A stretch of 15,728 bases of DNA, taken from positions 1-15,728 of the forward strand of contig DJVG01000029.1 in assembly GCA_002441095.1 (NCBI GenBank). Reading direction: 5' to 3'. The notes under the pieces are model-generated. The model worked only from the letters and a program-made list of their open reading frames with translations, ran no database searches and was not told where the DNA came from. Shown piece by piece: positions 1 through 7,885 of the stretch (positions within the stretch are counted from its first letter, which is position 1; each line of letters starts with the position of its first letter). Origin of the DNA: Elusimicrobia bacterium UBA6262. Its GTDB lineage: Bacteria; CAYTYR01; UBA6262. The position numbers and the translations under genes are program-made.

Positions 1-852
1 GATAGCGCCTGCGCTTTACCGCCTTACACCCTCACCCCCGCGCAAATTGAAACGATCAGGAATTACACCACTAAGCTGGCCAGGGCTTTGCAGGTGATCG
101 GCCTGCTTAATATACAATATGCTATTAAGGATAACATTATTTATGTCTTGGAGGTTAATCCCCGCGCTTCACGAACCGTCCCTTTTGTCAGTAAAGCCAC
201 GGGCATACCTTTAGCCAAAATAGCCGCCGCCTGCATGGTCGGCAAAAAACTTAAAGACCTGGATGTTCCATTAGCCGGAAAAACAATGAATTACACCGCG
301 GTTAAAGAAGCAGTTCTGCCATTCATCAAATTCCCGGGCATTGACAGCATTCTTGGTCCGGAAATGAAATCCACCGGCGAAGTAATGGGTATTGACGCTA
401 ACTTTGGATTAGCTTTTGCCAAGTCGCAAATGGCTGCCGGCAGTTCGCTTCCGTTATCAGGAACTGTTTTTATCAGTGTCAATGACTATGATAAAGGAAG
501 GATTGCCCCGGTCGCCAAGAAGTTACTGGACTTGGGCTTCAAGATCATTTCCACCCGTAAAACCTGTGCGCTTTTGAAAAGCCAGGGATTGACGGTGGAA
601 GAGGTGGCTAAAATAGGAGAAGGGCGGCCAGACATGGTTGATCTGATAAAAAATAAGCAGGTTGACCTGATCATCAATACACCCAAGGGAACCCGGTCCC
701 GCAGCGACGGATATATTATCAGGCAAAATGCGTTGATACACAATGTCCCGTTCATTACCACTTTCTTTGGCGCTGAAGCCGCTGTCGACGGTATTGTGGC
801 ACTGCGCAACCAGGGTATTACGGTAAAACCGATACAAGAGTATTACAAGTAA
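1..852 (+). CDS. carB: Carbamoyl-phosphate synthase large subunit, C-terminal part (5' truncated by window edge)
   Basis: The reading frame is open from base 1 and ends with TAA at 850-852, giving 283 residues of a protein normally about 1,070 long. The product makes carbamoyl phosphate from bicarbonate, ATP and ammonia supplied by the CarA glutaminase, feeding pyrimidine and arginine synthesis in the cytoplasm. The fragment opens with DSACALPPYTL (residues 1-11). It carries the metal/ATP-binding EVNPRASRT of the second ATP-grasp domain (51-59) and the conserved LGPEMKSTGEVMG (118-130). From about residue 154 it continues into the MGS-like allosteric domain, with NTPKG at 226-230. An internal ATG-like start is not meaningful because the homology continues upstream of it. 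carA would be expected upstream, outside the window. The frame is intact, and the identification is very secure. Confidence 0.97.
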   Translation, partial: DSACALPPYTLTPAQIETIRNYTTKLARALQVIGLLNIQYAIKDNIIYVLEVNPRASRTVPFVSKATGIPLAKIAAACMVGKKLKDLDVPLAGKTMNYTAVKEAVLPFIKFPGIDSILGPEMKSTGEVMGIDANFGLAFAKSQMAAGSSLPLSGTVFISVNDYDKGRIAPVAKKLLDLGFKIISTRKTCALLKSQGLTVEEVAKIGEGRPDMVDLIKNKQVDLIINTPKGTRSRSDGYIIRQNALIHNVPFITTFFGAEAAVDGIVALRNQGITVKPIQEYYK

Positions 853-853
853 A

Positions 854-924
854 GTTACGAGTTTGCCGGTTGCGAGTTGCGAGTTTTAGAACTTGAAACC
901 CGTAACTCGAAACTTGAAACTTCT
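854..924. repeat. Phased heptad repeat with inverted second half (carB-alaS spacer)
   Basis: Read in steps of seven, the spacer gives GTTACGA, GTTTGCC, one extra G, then GTTGCGA, GTTGCGA, GTTTTAG (854-889). It then continues without a phase break as AACTTGA, AACCCGT, AACTCGA, AACTTGA, AACTTCT (890-924). The second half is the inverted form of the same unit, so the RNA or single-stranded DNA could fold into a long imperfect hairpin centred near 889/890. There is no T-run after it, so it does not look like an intrinsic terminator. It ends just before the alaS ribosome binding site. Confidence 0.75.
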
Positions 925-937
925 TTTAGGAGCTTGT

Positions 938-3565
938 ATGAAATCAAATGAGATCCGCCAAAGTTTCCTGGACTTTTTTCAGGCCAAAAAACATCACCTG
1001 GCAAAAAGCGACGGGCTGGTGCCGTCCAGCGACCCATCTCTGCTTTTTACCAGCGCCGGCATGGTCCAATTCAAGAATATGTTCCAGGGGAAAAGCAAGC
1101 TGACCTACACCCGCGCGGTTAGCTGCCAAAAATGCTTTCGCACCAATGATATAGACAGAGTGGGACATACTGCCCGTCACCATACTTTTTTTGAAATGCT
1201 GGGTAATTTTTCTTTTGGCGATTACTTCAAGAAAGACGCCATTCATTGGGCCTGGGAATACCTGACCAAAACCGTAAAACTTCCTCCTGAAAAACTATGG
1301 GTGACCATTTACCAGGATGATGATGAGGCCGCGGAGATCTGGCAATCAGTTATCAAACCCGAGCGCATTGTCCGCCTGGGGAAAGAGTCCAATTTTTGGG
1401 AAATGGGTGATACTGGTCCTTGCGGGCCCTGTTCTGAAATACTGTATGACCAGGGAGAAAAAGCCGGCTGTGGCAAACCTGAATGTAAAGTTGGCTGTGA
1501 TTGCGACCGCTACCTGGAAGTATGGAACCTGGTTTTTACCCAGTTTGACCGTGATAAAAACGGCCATCTGACTCCTTTGCCGCAAAAGAATATTGATACC
1601 GGCATGGGCCTGGAAAGATTAGCCGCCGTAGTCCAGGGGGTAGCTTCAAACTTTGACACTGACTTATTCCGTCCGATCATCCAAACAACGGCTGACCTGG
1701 CCGGAGTTGAATATGGCCGGGAAGAGAAGATCGACCGTTATTTAAAAGTGATCGCTGACCATATACGGGGGATCACATTCCTGTGCAGCGAAGGTATACT
1801 CCCGTCTAATGAAGGACGGGGATATGTCCTGCGCCGGCTGATACGGCGGGCTCACCGTTATGGTAAATTAATGAATATTAATGATACCTTTTTACATACT
1901 CTGGCCGGCGTGGTCATTGACTCTATGAAAAGCCACTACCCAGAACTGGCCGAAGCTAAAGAACATACCTATAATATAATCATTAATGAAGAAAAGAAAT
2001 TCCAGCAAACACTCGAGCAGGGACTGACCATATTGGAAGAGATCATTACGGACCTGAAGAAAACTAAAAATACCGTGATCAGCGGTAAAATAGTCTTTCA
2101 GCTTTATGATACCTACGGGTTCCCGGCAGACCTGACTAAAGAGATCGCGGCTGAACAAGGCTTCCAAATAGACGAAATCGGATTTTCTGCAGAGATGGAA
2201 CAGCAAAGAGAAAAAGCCCGGTCAGCCTGGAAGGGATCCGGCGCTGAGGACCTTTCTTTTTATTCACTGCTCCATAAGGAAACAGGGGACACTGTTTTCA
2301 CCGGCTATGATGAATATGAAACGCAGAGCACGATAATAGCGCTAGTGATAGGTAAGAAACAAGTAACCCAGGCCGGGCCTGGCGATATAGTTCAAGTAAT
2401 AACAGCAAAAACCCCGTGTTACGGGGAAACCGGAGGCCAGATAGGTGATACCGGGGAGATCGTCAAGCCAGCAGGGGAAATCACCATTACCCATACTCTC
2501 CGGCCAATCCCGGGACTGATCGTGCATGAAGGGAAAATAAGCCAGGGGACTTTTGCGAAAAATGACGAAGTCAATATTATTGTCGACGTAGAACGCCGGA
2601 ATAATATCGCTCGCAATCATACCGCAACTCATTTGTTGCAAGCCGCCTTGAGAAAGATACTGGGTAATCATATTACCCAGGCCGGCTCCCTGGTCGAACC
2701 TGAACGCCTGCGTTTCGATTTTACTCACAACCAGTCTCTTGATGCCAAGGAATTGTCTGCCTTGGAAGATATAGTCAACGCCAATGTCCGGGCTAATCTG
2801 CCGGTAATGGTCACAGAAACCTCACCGGAAGAAGCCAAGAAGAAAGGAGCTATGGCTCTCTTTGGCGAAAAATACGGGGAGAAAGTTCGCTTGGTCGAAC
2901 TAACCGGCACCAGCATGGAACTATGCGGCGGCACCCATTGCCATAACAGCGGGGAGATCGGACTATTCAAAATAATATCTGAATCCAGTATTGCCCAGGG
3001 CGTACGCCGTATCGAAGCGGTAACCGGACAGGAAGCGATCAAATTATTGCATCAGCAGGACCAATTGATCACCGACCTTGAACAAATCCTGAAGACAAAT
3101 ACCGGTGAATTAACCGGCCGGGTTAGCAAATTATTAGATCAGGTGAAAACCCTGCAAAAAGAACTGCAGCAGCAAAAATCAAAAACCGTTTCTAATAATA
3201 GTATTGACCTTTTAGGTGAAGTGAAGAAAATAAACGGTATTAGCTTGTTGGCCAAGACCTTCCAGGAAGCGGACGCAGAGGACTTGCGTAAAATAGGGGA
3301 TCAGTTAAAGAACAGCTTGAAGAGCGGGGTTTTTATCCTGGGAGGCCTCAAAAATGGCAAAATAGCCCTTATTTGCATGGTTACCGATGATCTGACCGCC
3401 AAAGGCTTGCATGCCGCAAAAATCATCAAAGAAGTAGCTACAGTTGTAGGCGGTAGTGGCGGAGGACGCGCAGACCTGGCCCAGGCTGGCGGCAAAGCAC
3501 CTGATAAGCTAGATGAAGCTATCTCCAAAAGCGTTGATATTGTTAGTAATTATAAATTATCTTAA
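938..3565 (+). CDS. alaS: Alanine--tRNA ligase
   Basis: This 875-residue class II synthetase charges tRNA-Ala and is the usual full length. I start it at ATG 938, because AGGAG at 928-932 lies five bases upstream and MKSNEIRQSFLDFF is the normal AlaRS N-terminus. An in-frame TTG at 893 lies inside the spacer repeat and is unlikely. The catalytic core shows SAGMVQFKNMF and the motif 3-type DTGMGLERLAAV. A Cys-rich insertion (CGKPECKVGCDCD) precedes RYLEVWNLVF. The editing domain keeps its zinc ligands as H561-x3-H565 and C663-x3-H667, so clearance of mischarged Ser/Gly should be intact. A coiled coil follows (about 720-770), and the C-Ala domain carries GGSGGGRADLAQAGG from residue 838. The D-aminoacyl-tRNA deacylase gene lies one gene downstream and fits the same quality-control role. 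Confidence 0.98.
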   Translation: MKSNEIRQSFLDFFQAKKHHLAKSDGLVPSSDPSLLFTSAGMVQFKNMFQGKSKLTYTRAVSCQKCFRTNDIDRVGHTARHHTFFEMLGNFSFGDYFKKDAIHWAWEYLTKTVKLPPEKLWVTIYQDDDEAAEIWQSVIKPERIVRLGKESNFWEMGDTGPCGPCSEILYDQGEKAGCGKPECKVGCDCDRYLEVWNLVFTQFDRDKNGHLTPLPQKNIDTGMGLERLAAVVQGVASNFDTDLFRPIIQTTADLAGVEYGREEKIDRYLKVIADHIRGITFLCSEGILPSNEGRGYVLRRLIRRAHRYGKLMNINDTFLHTLAGVVIDSMKSHYPELAEAKEHTYNIIINEEKKFQQTLEQGLTILEEIITDLKKTKNTVISGKIVFQLYDTYGFPADLTKEIAAEQGFQIDEIGFSAEMEQQREKARSAWKGSGAEDLSFYSLLHKETGDTVFTGYDEYETQSTIIALVIGKKQVTQAGPGDIVQVITAKTPCYGETGGQIGDTGEIVKPAGEITITHTLRPIPGLIVHEGKISQGTFAKNDEVNIIVDVERRNNIARNHTATHLLQAALRKILGNHITQAGSLVEPERLRFDFTHNQSLDAKELSALEDIVNANVRANLPVMVTETSPEEAKKKGAMALFGEKYGEKVRLVELTGTSMELCGGTHCHNSGEIGLFKIISESSIAQGVRRIEAVTGQEAIKLLHQQDQLITDLEQILKTNTGELTGRVSKLLDQVKTLQKELQQQKSKTVSNNSIDLLGEVKKINGISLLAKTFQEADAEDLRKIGDQLKNSLKSGVFILGGLKNGKIALICMVTDDLTAKGLHAAKIIKEVATVVGGSGGGRADLAQAGGKAPDKLDEAISKSVDIVSNYKLS

Positions 3566-3598
3566 TAACTTACTTTAATAGAAAGTTTAATTAATATT

Positions 3599-5551
3599 AT
3601 GCCTTATAAACAGCCTAAGCCCATAGCCAAAATAAAGCGTAATCAGCGTACCAGGAGAAAGCAGCGCTTTCAGTTGCCGATCCACTTCCTGACCATCCTT
3701 ACTATTATCATTTTGATCGTAGTGGTAATAGCCTCTATCCATTCCTACTATTTTTATTACCGTAATAAAGCTGCCAGCCTTAGGACTTACCAGAAAAAAT
3801 ACCGCCATTTTGAGCTGGTAAAGTTTAGTTTTGATTCCCGGGATAGATCCCTGAGTAAAATGAATTTACTGGTATTTGTGGAAAGAAACAATAAGCCGGT
3901 AGATTCTGTCGGAGGTAAAAAAGCCGCTCTGCTGAAATATAATCCCAGCTTACATATATATGAAGCTACCTGGCCGGTGCCCTGGAATACCCCGGAAGGT
4001 CTTTATACCGCTAAATTGACCATTCCCCAAGAAAAAGGAAAACCCCGGATATTAACCAGTGAATTTGAAATAGAGAGGGTAAATCCTCCAGCTATAAAAC
4101 CGGGAATAGGTGTGTTGACGCTGGAAAGCTCGGCGATGCTGGAAACAGCGAAAATAAAAAGCCCTGACGGCGATATTGGGAACTGGGAAAATATTTTTGC
4201 CTGGGCTGACTATTTGACCGCTGATACCATCTGGTACCTGGCCGGGCAGACTGCCAGTTGGGGCGCCAGGATAGATAGTAATTCCCCGTGGATACAATCC
4301 AATATAAATTTTGTGCCAAAATTTGCCAAAGCTGCTCATGCCAAGGGGTTTAAATTCGGCGCTTGGGTGGCTTGTTTCCTGACTTTTGGCGACACTATCA
4401 ATAAGACTAATTATGAATTTGCCTACAACTATAATAGTAAGGCCGGGACCTGTGTGCCTACGCGCTCAATATCTATCGGTGATCAGAAGCGCCGCGCTGA
4501 TATAATTGCGCTGCTTACCCGCCTGGCTAATACTCCGGGAGTTGATTACATCGGCCTGGACTATATTCGCAATGCTATTGGCGGCTACGAAATGGTAGAT
4601 AAATTTGTAGCTGACATGAACCCGGAACTACCGGAAAAATGGGCCAAGCTGGGAAAAATGGGCAGAATGAGCTGGCTGGGCAATGAGATCCAGAAACGGC
4701 AAAAAATGAAACTTGTCGACCAGTGGAACTGGTGGCGAGCCCATTATATAGCGACTATGGTCAAGGAGATAATTGCTAAGGTCAATACTACTAAACCCCT
4801 GTGGTGTTTTACCCTGAGCTGGGAAAAAGGCTGGCAACATGGCCAGGATCCGATCATGATGAATGCTGCCGGCGCTGCCGTTGATGCGCTCATGCTTTAC
4901 GAATGTAACCGGGGACAATTCAATGACCTGCTCAAAGTCTGGAATCGCTATGTCGGCAAAAACCAGGTTAACCTTTTCGGCGGTGATGTGGTAGACTGGA
5001 ACCTGCACCAGTTCACGGTCAATCCTCCTGGGCCGCAGGAATTCTATGACCGCATGATGCTGGCTCATCGCCAAATTTCCAAAGACGGCCGGATCAAGGG
5101 AATGTTTTGGCACGACCTGGCCAGGGGACTATGGGGCAGGTTAGGGCCATATAGCATTAACGAATGGGCGATCGCCGGCGCTGCCTCTTTTACCGGCCTA
5201 AGGAATGACTGGGGATTATTGGATATTGCGCTCAGCCTGGAGACCCCGGATAAATTAATTACCGGCAAAAATCAGGTGGTCCAGGTAAAAATAAAAAATA
5301 TTTCTACAGCTACCCAAAGAAATGTAAAAGTAAATTACCTCGTGGTTCCCTATATGAACTGCCATGGCGCCAAAGAACAAATCATCAATACCCTGGCTCC
5401 TGGAGAAACCAGAATGATCCCGTTCAGTTTAAATGCCAGGGGTACAGATTCTGCCCGCGCTCACCAGAATATGGTCGCTTTTTCCTGCATCTGGGATTCT
5501 CATGCCCAATATCGCAAAGCGGTTACTTTTAAATATCTAAAGGTAGAATAG
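3599..5551 (+). CDS. Membrane-anchored putative glycoside hydrolase-like TIM-barrel protein
   Basis: This 650-residue protein begins with a very basic cytoplasmic tail (1-25) and one strong membrane segment (about 29-54), so the rest should lie outside the membrane. Residues about 70-160 look like a beta-sandwich with the PEGLYTAKLTIP pattern of Ig-like adhesion or carbohydrate-associated domains. Residues about 168-545 resemble the TIM barrels of uncharacterised glycoside hydrolase-like families: VDYIGLDYIRN (315-325, candidate catalytic D321), a long Trp-rich stretch, LMLYECNR (431-438, candidate E435), and GMFWHDLARG (501-510). The last 100 residues (about 546-650) look like a CARDB-type beta domain with VVQVKIKNIS. 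The substrate is unknown and the catalytic residues are inferred from position only. The Shine-Dalgarno is weak (GAAAG at 3581-3585, too far upstream). The gene starts 33 bases after alaS and ends 12 bases before dtd, so co-transcription is likely. It could instead be a non-catalytic carbohydrate-binding protein. Confidence 0.7.
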   Translation: MPYKQPKPIAKIKRNQRTRRKQRFQLPIHFLTILTIIILIVVVIASIHSYYFYYRNKAASLRTYQKKYRHFELVKFSFDSRDRSLSKMNLLVFVERNNKPVDSVGGKKAALLKYNPSLHIYEATWPVPWNTPEGLYTAKLTIPQEKGKPRILTSEFEIERVNPPAIKPGIGVLTLESSAMLETAKIKSPDGDIGNWENIFAWADYLTADTIWYLAGQTASWGARIDSNSPWIQSNINFVPKFAKAAHAKGFKFGAWVACFLTFGDTINKTNYEFAYNYNSKAGTCVPTRSISIGDQKRRADIIALLTRLANTPGVDYIGLDYIRNAIGGYEMVDKFVADMNPELPEKWAKLGKMGRMSWLGNEIQKRQKMKLVDQWNWWRAHYIATMVKEIIAKVNTTKPLWCFTLSWEKGWQHGQDPIMMNAAGAAVDALMLYECNRGQFNDLLKVWNRYVGKNQVNLFGGDVVDWNLHQFTVNPPGPQEFYDRMMLAHRQISKDGRIKGMFWHDLARGLWGRLGPYSINEWAIAGAASFTGLRNDWGLLDIALSLETPDKLITGKNQVVQVKIKNISTATQRNVKVNYLVVPYMNCHGAKEQIINTLAPGETRMIPFSLNARGTDSARAHQNMVAFSCIWDSHAQYRKAVTFKYLKVE

Positions 5552-5563
5552 GATTGCTTTTTC

Positions 5564-6004
5564 ATGCGGGTTGTGATACAAAGAGTACAAAAAGCCAGCG
5601 TAGAGATTGACCATGTTGTGTCTGCGGAAATAAAGCAGGGTTACCTGATCCTAGTCGGTATCCATAAGGAAGACAGCATTAATGATACTGTTTTCTTAGC
5701 TGACAAAATACTTTCACTGCGCATTTTTCCGGACCTGGATCGTAAAATGAACCTCGATATTAAGGCGGCCCAGGGTTCACTGCTGGTGGTTTCTCAATTT
5801 ACCCTCTATGCTAATACCACTGGCGGAAACCGCCCGGATTTTATCCAGGCAGCTCCACCTGAAAAAGCCCAAAAGTTATACCAGGCTTTTCTTGATCGTT
5901 TGAAAAAAGGAGCGGTCCCTGTAGCCAGCGGTGTTTTTGGGGCAAACATGCAGGTAAATTTGACCAACGATGGCCCGGTGACGATCATAATTGACTCCAG
6001 GTAA
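5564..6004 (+). CDS. dtd: D-aminoacyl-tRNA deacylase (DTD1 type)
   Basis: The 146-residue product has the normal DTD length. It hydrolyses D-amino acids, and also glycine, from tRNA, protecting translation from wrong chirality and from Gly-tRNA-Ala. Both signature motifs are present: SQFTL (77-81), whose polar residues line the active site, and NDGPVT (135-140), which holds the Gly-cisPro dipeptide that rejects L-amino acids. The N-terminus MRVVIQRVQKASVEI is typical. The ATG lies 12 bases after the stop of the upstream gene. AGGA near 5550-5554 is a modest ribosome binding site overlapping that stop, so translation may be coupled. The closeness to alaS is functionally meaningful because DTD is known to remove glycine misattached by AlaRS. 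Confidence 0.96.
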   Translation: MRVVIQRVQKASVEIDHVVSAEIKQGYLILVGIHKEDSINDTVFLADKILSLRIFPDLDRKMNLDIKAAQGSLLVVSQFTLYANTTGGNRPDFIQAAPPEKAQKLYQAFLDRLKKGAVPVASGVFGANMQVNLTNDGPVTIIIDSR

Positions 6005-6013
6005 AGATTGATC

Positions 6014-6129
6014 TCTAACATCTAATTTCTAAACTCTAAACAATTTCAAATGTTCAAAATGGAAATATAATTGTTTGGAATTTAGAATTTGTTTAGGATT
6101 TCGATATTAGGATTTAGGATTTGTATTTC
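6014..6129. repeat. Phased heptad repeat with inverted arms (dtd-6144 spacer)
   Basis: The left arm reads in sevens as TCTAACA, TCTAATT, TCTAAAC, TCTAAAC (6014-6041). The right arm reads TTTGGAA, TTTAGAA, TTTGTTT, AGGATTT, CGATATT, AGGATTT, AGGATTT (6074-6122), i.e. the complementary-sense unit. The best stem pairs 6029-6045 with 6069-6085, 17 positions with two mismatches, around a loop centred near 6057. The unit sequence differs from that at 854-924, but the architecture is the same. There is no T-run typical of a terminator directly after the stem. Confidence 0.75.
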
Positions 6130-6143
6130 ATGAGGAGGATACA

Positions 6144-6305
6144 ATGTGCGCTAAGAGTGGTTTGACTGCTGACGGGATCATGAAAAGATTAGACCAGCTG
6201 GAAATTGATATCGTCTTAAAACAGCTGGAACTGGTAGAGCTGCAGAAAAGAAAGGGCGAGCTGCAACTGCTGCTGCTGCATAAAAAAAATAATATTGAAG
6301 ATTAA
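6144..6305 (+). CDS. Small hypothetical protein, 53 aa, helical/coiled-coil-like
   Basis: A short open frame starts at ATG 6144 and ends at TAA 6303-6305. The case for translation is the near-perfect Shine-Dalgarno GAGGAGG at 6132-6138, five bases before the ATG and one of the strongest in the window. The product is MCAKSGLTADGIMKRL followed by a helical stretch with leucines and isoleucines in a coiled-coil-like rhythm (about residues 12-46: DQLEIDIVLKQLELVELQKR, then KGELQLLLLH). It has no membrane segment. The next gene, sppA, begins 31 bases later with its own ribosome binding site. I do not recognise a family; a small self-associating or partner-binding helix is an inference. The heptad-repeat spacer immediately upstream isolates it from dtd. 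Confidence 0.72.
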   Translation: MCAKSGLTADGIMKRLDQLEIDIVLKQLELVELQKRKGELQLLLLHKKNNIED

Positions 6306-6336
6306 TAGCACGCTAACCAAATAAGGAGTTTGATCT

Positions 6337-7293
6337 ATGGATAGAAAGACGTTGTTTGCCTATTTATTGCTGGCTTTATGCGGCCTCTCCGTCCTGCTGG
6401 GACTGGTCCTGGTTTTTAAACAATCACCGGTTTTTTCGGTTAAGGAATCAGGGAAAATGGAATTGCCTTCACTCGGCAAGGACGGCATTGCCATTGTCTA
6501 TATTTATGGCGAAATATTTGTTGAACGCCAGTATTCAATGTTCCCCGGATTCCTCTCCGGATCAGACGCTATTATTGAGCGGCTGCGGAAGATCGATAAG
6601 AACAAGAATGTCAAAGCCGTAGTATTGCGGATCAATTCGCCAGGCGGCAGTACTGGCGCCAGCCAGGAGATCTATGAAGAAGTAAATAAACTCCGTCAAC
6701 GCGGCAAAAAGGTAGTTGTTTCCATGGGAGATGTCGGGGCCAGCGGCGCTTATTATATTTCCTGCGCTGCTGACCGGATCATCGCTAATCCCTCAACTAT
6801 CACCGGCAGTATCGGCGTGATCTTTAATTTCGGCAATATGCAGGAACTTTTTAAGAAGATCGGTGTAAAAATGGAAGTGGTCAAAAGCGGCAAAGCCAAG
6901 GATATCGGCGCCTATTGGCGTTCCCCGGAAGAATCAGAAAGACAGCTCCTGCAAGGTTTGATCGATAACAGCTATGAACAATTTATCAGAGTGATCGTCG
7001 CTGGCCGGAAAATGACCTATGACCAGGTAAAACAGCTGGCTGATGGTTCTATCTTTACCGGTGAACAAGCCTTGAATAAAGGATTGATCGATCAACTGGG
7101 AAATCTTCCGGATGCCATTCAAGTAGCAGCAGATCTGGCAGGGCTAAAAGGGGAACCCTATATCATCAAGGAATATTCCCCCATGGAAAAGGTGTTTGAA
7201 ATGTTCAATCGTAAAAGCGAAGAAAACAACCTGGCGCAAGTGACAAAAGCCCTGAGTAAAAGCGATACCCGGCTAGCCTATTTAATGGAGTAA
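6337..7293 (+). CDS. sppA: Signal peptide peptidase SppA, short (36K) type
   Basis: This 318-residue membrane-anchored serine protease belongs to family S49. SppA proteins degrade cleaved signal peptides in or near the cytoplasmic membrane. An N-terminal hydrophobic anchor spans about residues 6-28. The S49 core follows: AVVLRINSPGGS (94-105), then VSMGDVGASGAYYISCAADR (128-147) with the nucleophile Ser136, and IANPSTITGSIGVI (149-162). The general base is most likely Lys188 in SGKAKDIGAY; the Ser-Lys spacing of 52 residues equals that of the Bacillus enzyme, and K186 is a close alternative. The length is about half that of the duplicated E. coli protein, so this is the single-domain form that works as an oligomer. 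AAGGAG at 6323-6328 supports ATG 6337. The next gene starts three bases after the stop. Confidence 0.93.
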   Translation: MDRKTLFAYLLLALCGLSVLLGLVLVFKQSPVFSVKESGKMELPSLGKDGIAIVYIYGEIFVERQYSMFPGFLSGSDAIIERLRKIDKNKNVKAVVLRINSPGGSTGASQEIYEEVNKLRQRGKKVVVSMGDVGASGAYYISCAADRIIANPSTITGSIGVIFNFGNMQELFKKIGVKMEVVKSGKAKDIGAYWRSPEESERQLLQGLIDNSYEQFIRVIVAGRKMTYDQVKQLADGSIFTGEQALNKGLIDQLGNLPDAIQVAADLAGLKGEPYIIKEYSPMEKVFEMFNRKSEENNLAQVTKALSKSDTRLAYLME

Positions 7294-7296
7294 AAA

Positions 7297-7884
7297 ATGG
7301 AAAGATTGGGCATCATCTCTAAGATAATCGTGGACCCGGACCAGGGATTCAACGAACTACTACTCTATAAAAAACCTCTTTGGTTTTCTTTCTTGACGGT
7401 GGCTATCAGCCTATTCTGCCAAAGCGTAGCGGTATTATTGATCGATAATTACGGCTCGGTACAAGTTACCAGCATGCTTACGGTTGGTTACCTGGCTAAA
7501 ATTATTGCCTTTGTCGTGTTCTGGATACTGATGACCTCCTTGTTCCATTTCATCGCTTCCTGGCACAAAACAGAAGGCAGCATTAATAATCTTTTTATTC
7601 TTTTCGGAGCCACTCTCCTGCCGCTGATCTTTTTGCCGGCCGTGGCTATCCTGAGCAGGGGACTGGGATCTGGCAGTCATTTTCTCTACCTTTTCTTTTA
7701 CCTGTTAATTATTATTTGGATCCTGGCCCTGCAGGTAAAAAGCCTTAAGCTCATCTACCACCTGCACACCGGCAAAGCAATTTCGGTTTACATTATCCCT
7801 TTTATTTCCACGTTTTTCCTGCTCGCTATCTCTCTGGTAATGTTTATCATCTTGACCGTCATCCTCATCGGCAAAAGCTTCTAA
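7297..7884 (+). CDS. Yip1-domain family membrane protein
   Basis: The 195-residue product has about five hydrophobic segments (roughly 27-49, 63-86, 97-119, 127-146 and 163-191). It opens with the DPDQGFNEL pattern typical of bacterial Yip1/YIP-like proteins, in which a short soluble start carrying a P-x-x-x-F/M-like element precedes five membrane helices. The function of bacterial members is unknown. The ATG lies three bases after the sppA stop and its ribosome binding site (GGAG, 7287-7290) is inside the sppA end, so the two genes are very likely translated together. The radical SAM gene starts one base after this stop. The family call rests on the helix layout and N-terminal pattern, not on a catalytic motif. 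Confidence 0.7.
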   Translation: MERLGIISKIIVDPDQGFNELLLYKKPLWFSFLTVAISLFCQSVAVLLIDNYGSVQVTSMLTVGYLAKIIAFVVFWILMTSLFHFIASWHKTEGSINNLFILFGATLLPLIFLPAVAILSRGLGSGSHFLYLFFYLLIIIWILALQVKSLKLIYHLHTGKAISVYIIPFISTFFLLAISLVMFIILTVILIGKSF

Positions 7885-7885
7885 T

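Noticed and set aside
854..924. Intrinsic terminator after carB
   Set aside because: The inverted arms could fold, but there is no T-run after the stem and the pairing is long and imperfect rather than compact and GC-rich.
893..937. Upstream TTG extension of alaS by 15 codons
   Set aside because: It lies in the heptad-repeat spacer, has no ribosome binding site, and adds residues not found in AlaRS; ATG 938 has AGGAG at the right distance.
4628..5113. A 161-codon reverse-strand frame inside the TIM-barrel gene
   Set aside because: It is antisense to a gene with clear domain structure, has no ribosome binding site and no recognisable motif.
6071..6099. Possible promoter TTGTTT-17-TAGGAT before the 53-aa gene
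   Set aside because: Both boxes are poor and are made of the AT-rich heptad units themselves, so the match is expected by chance.
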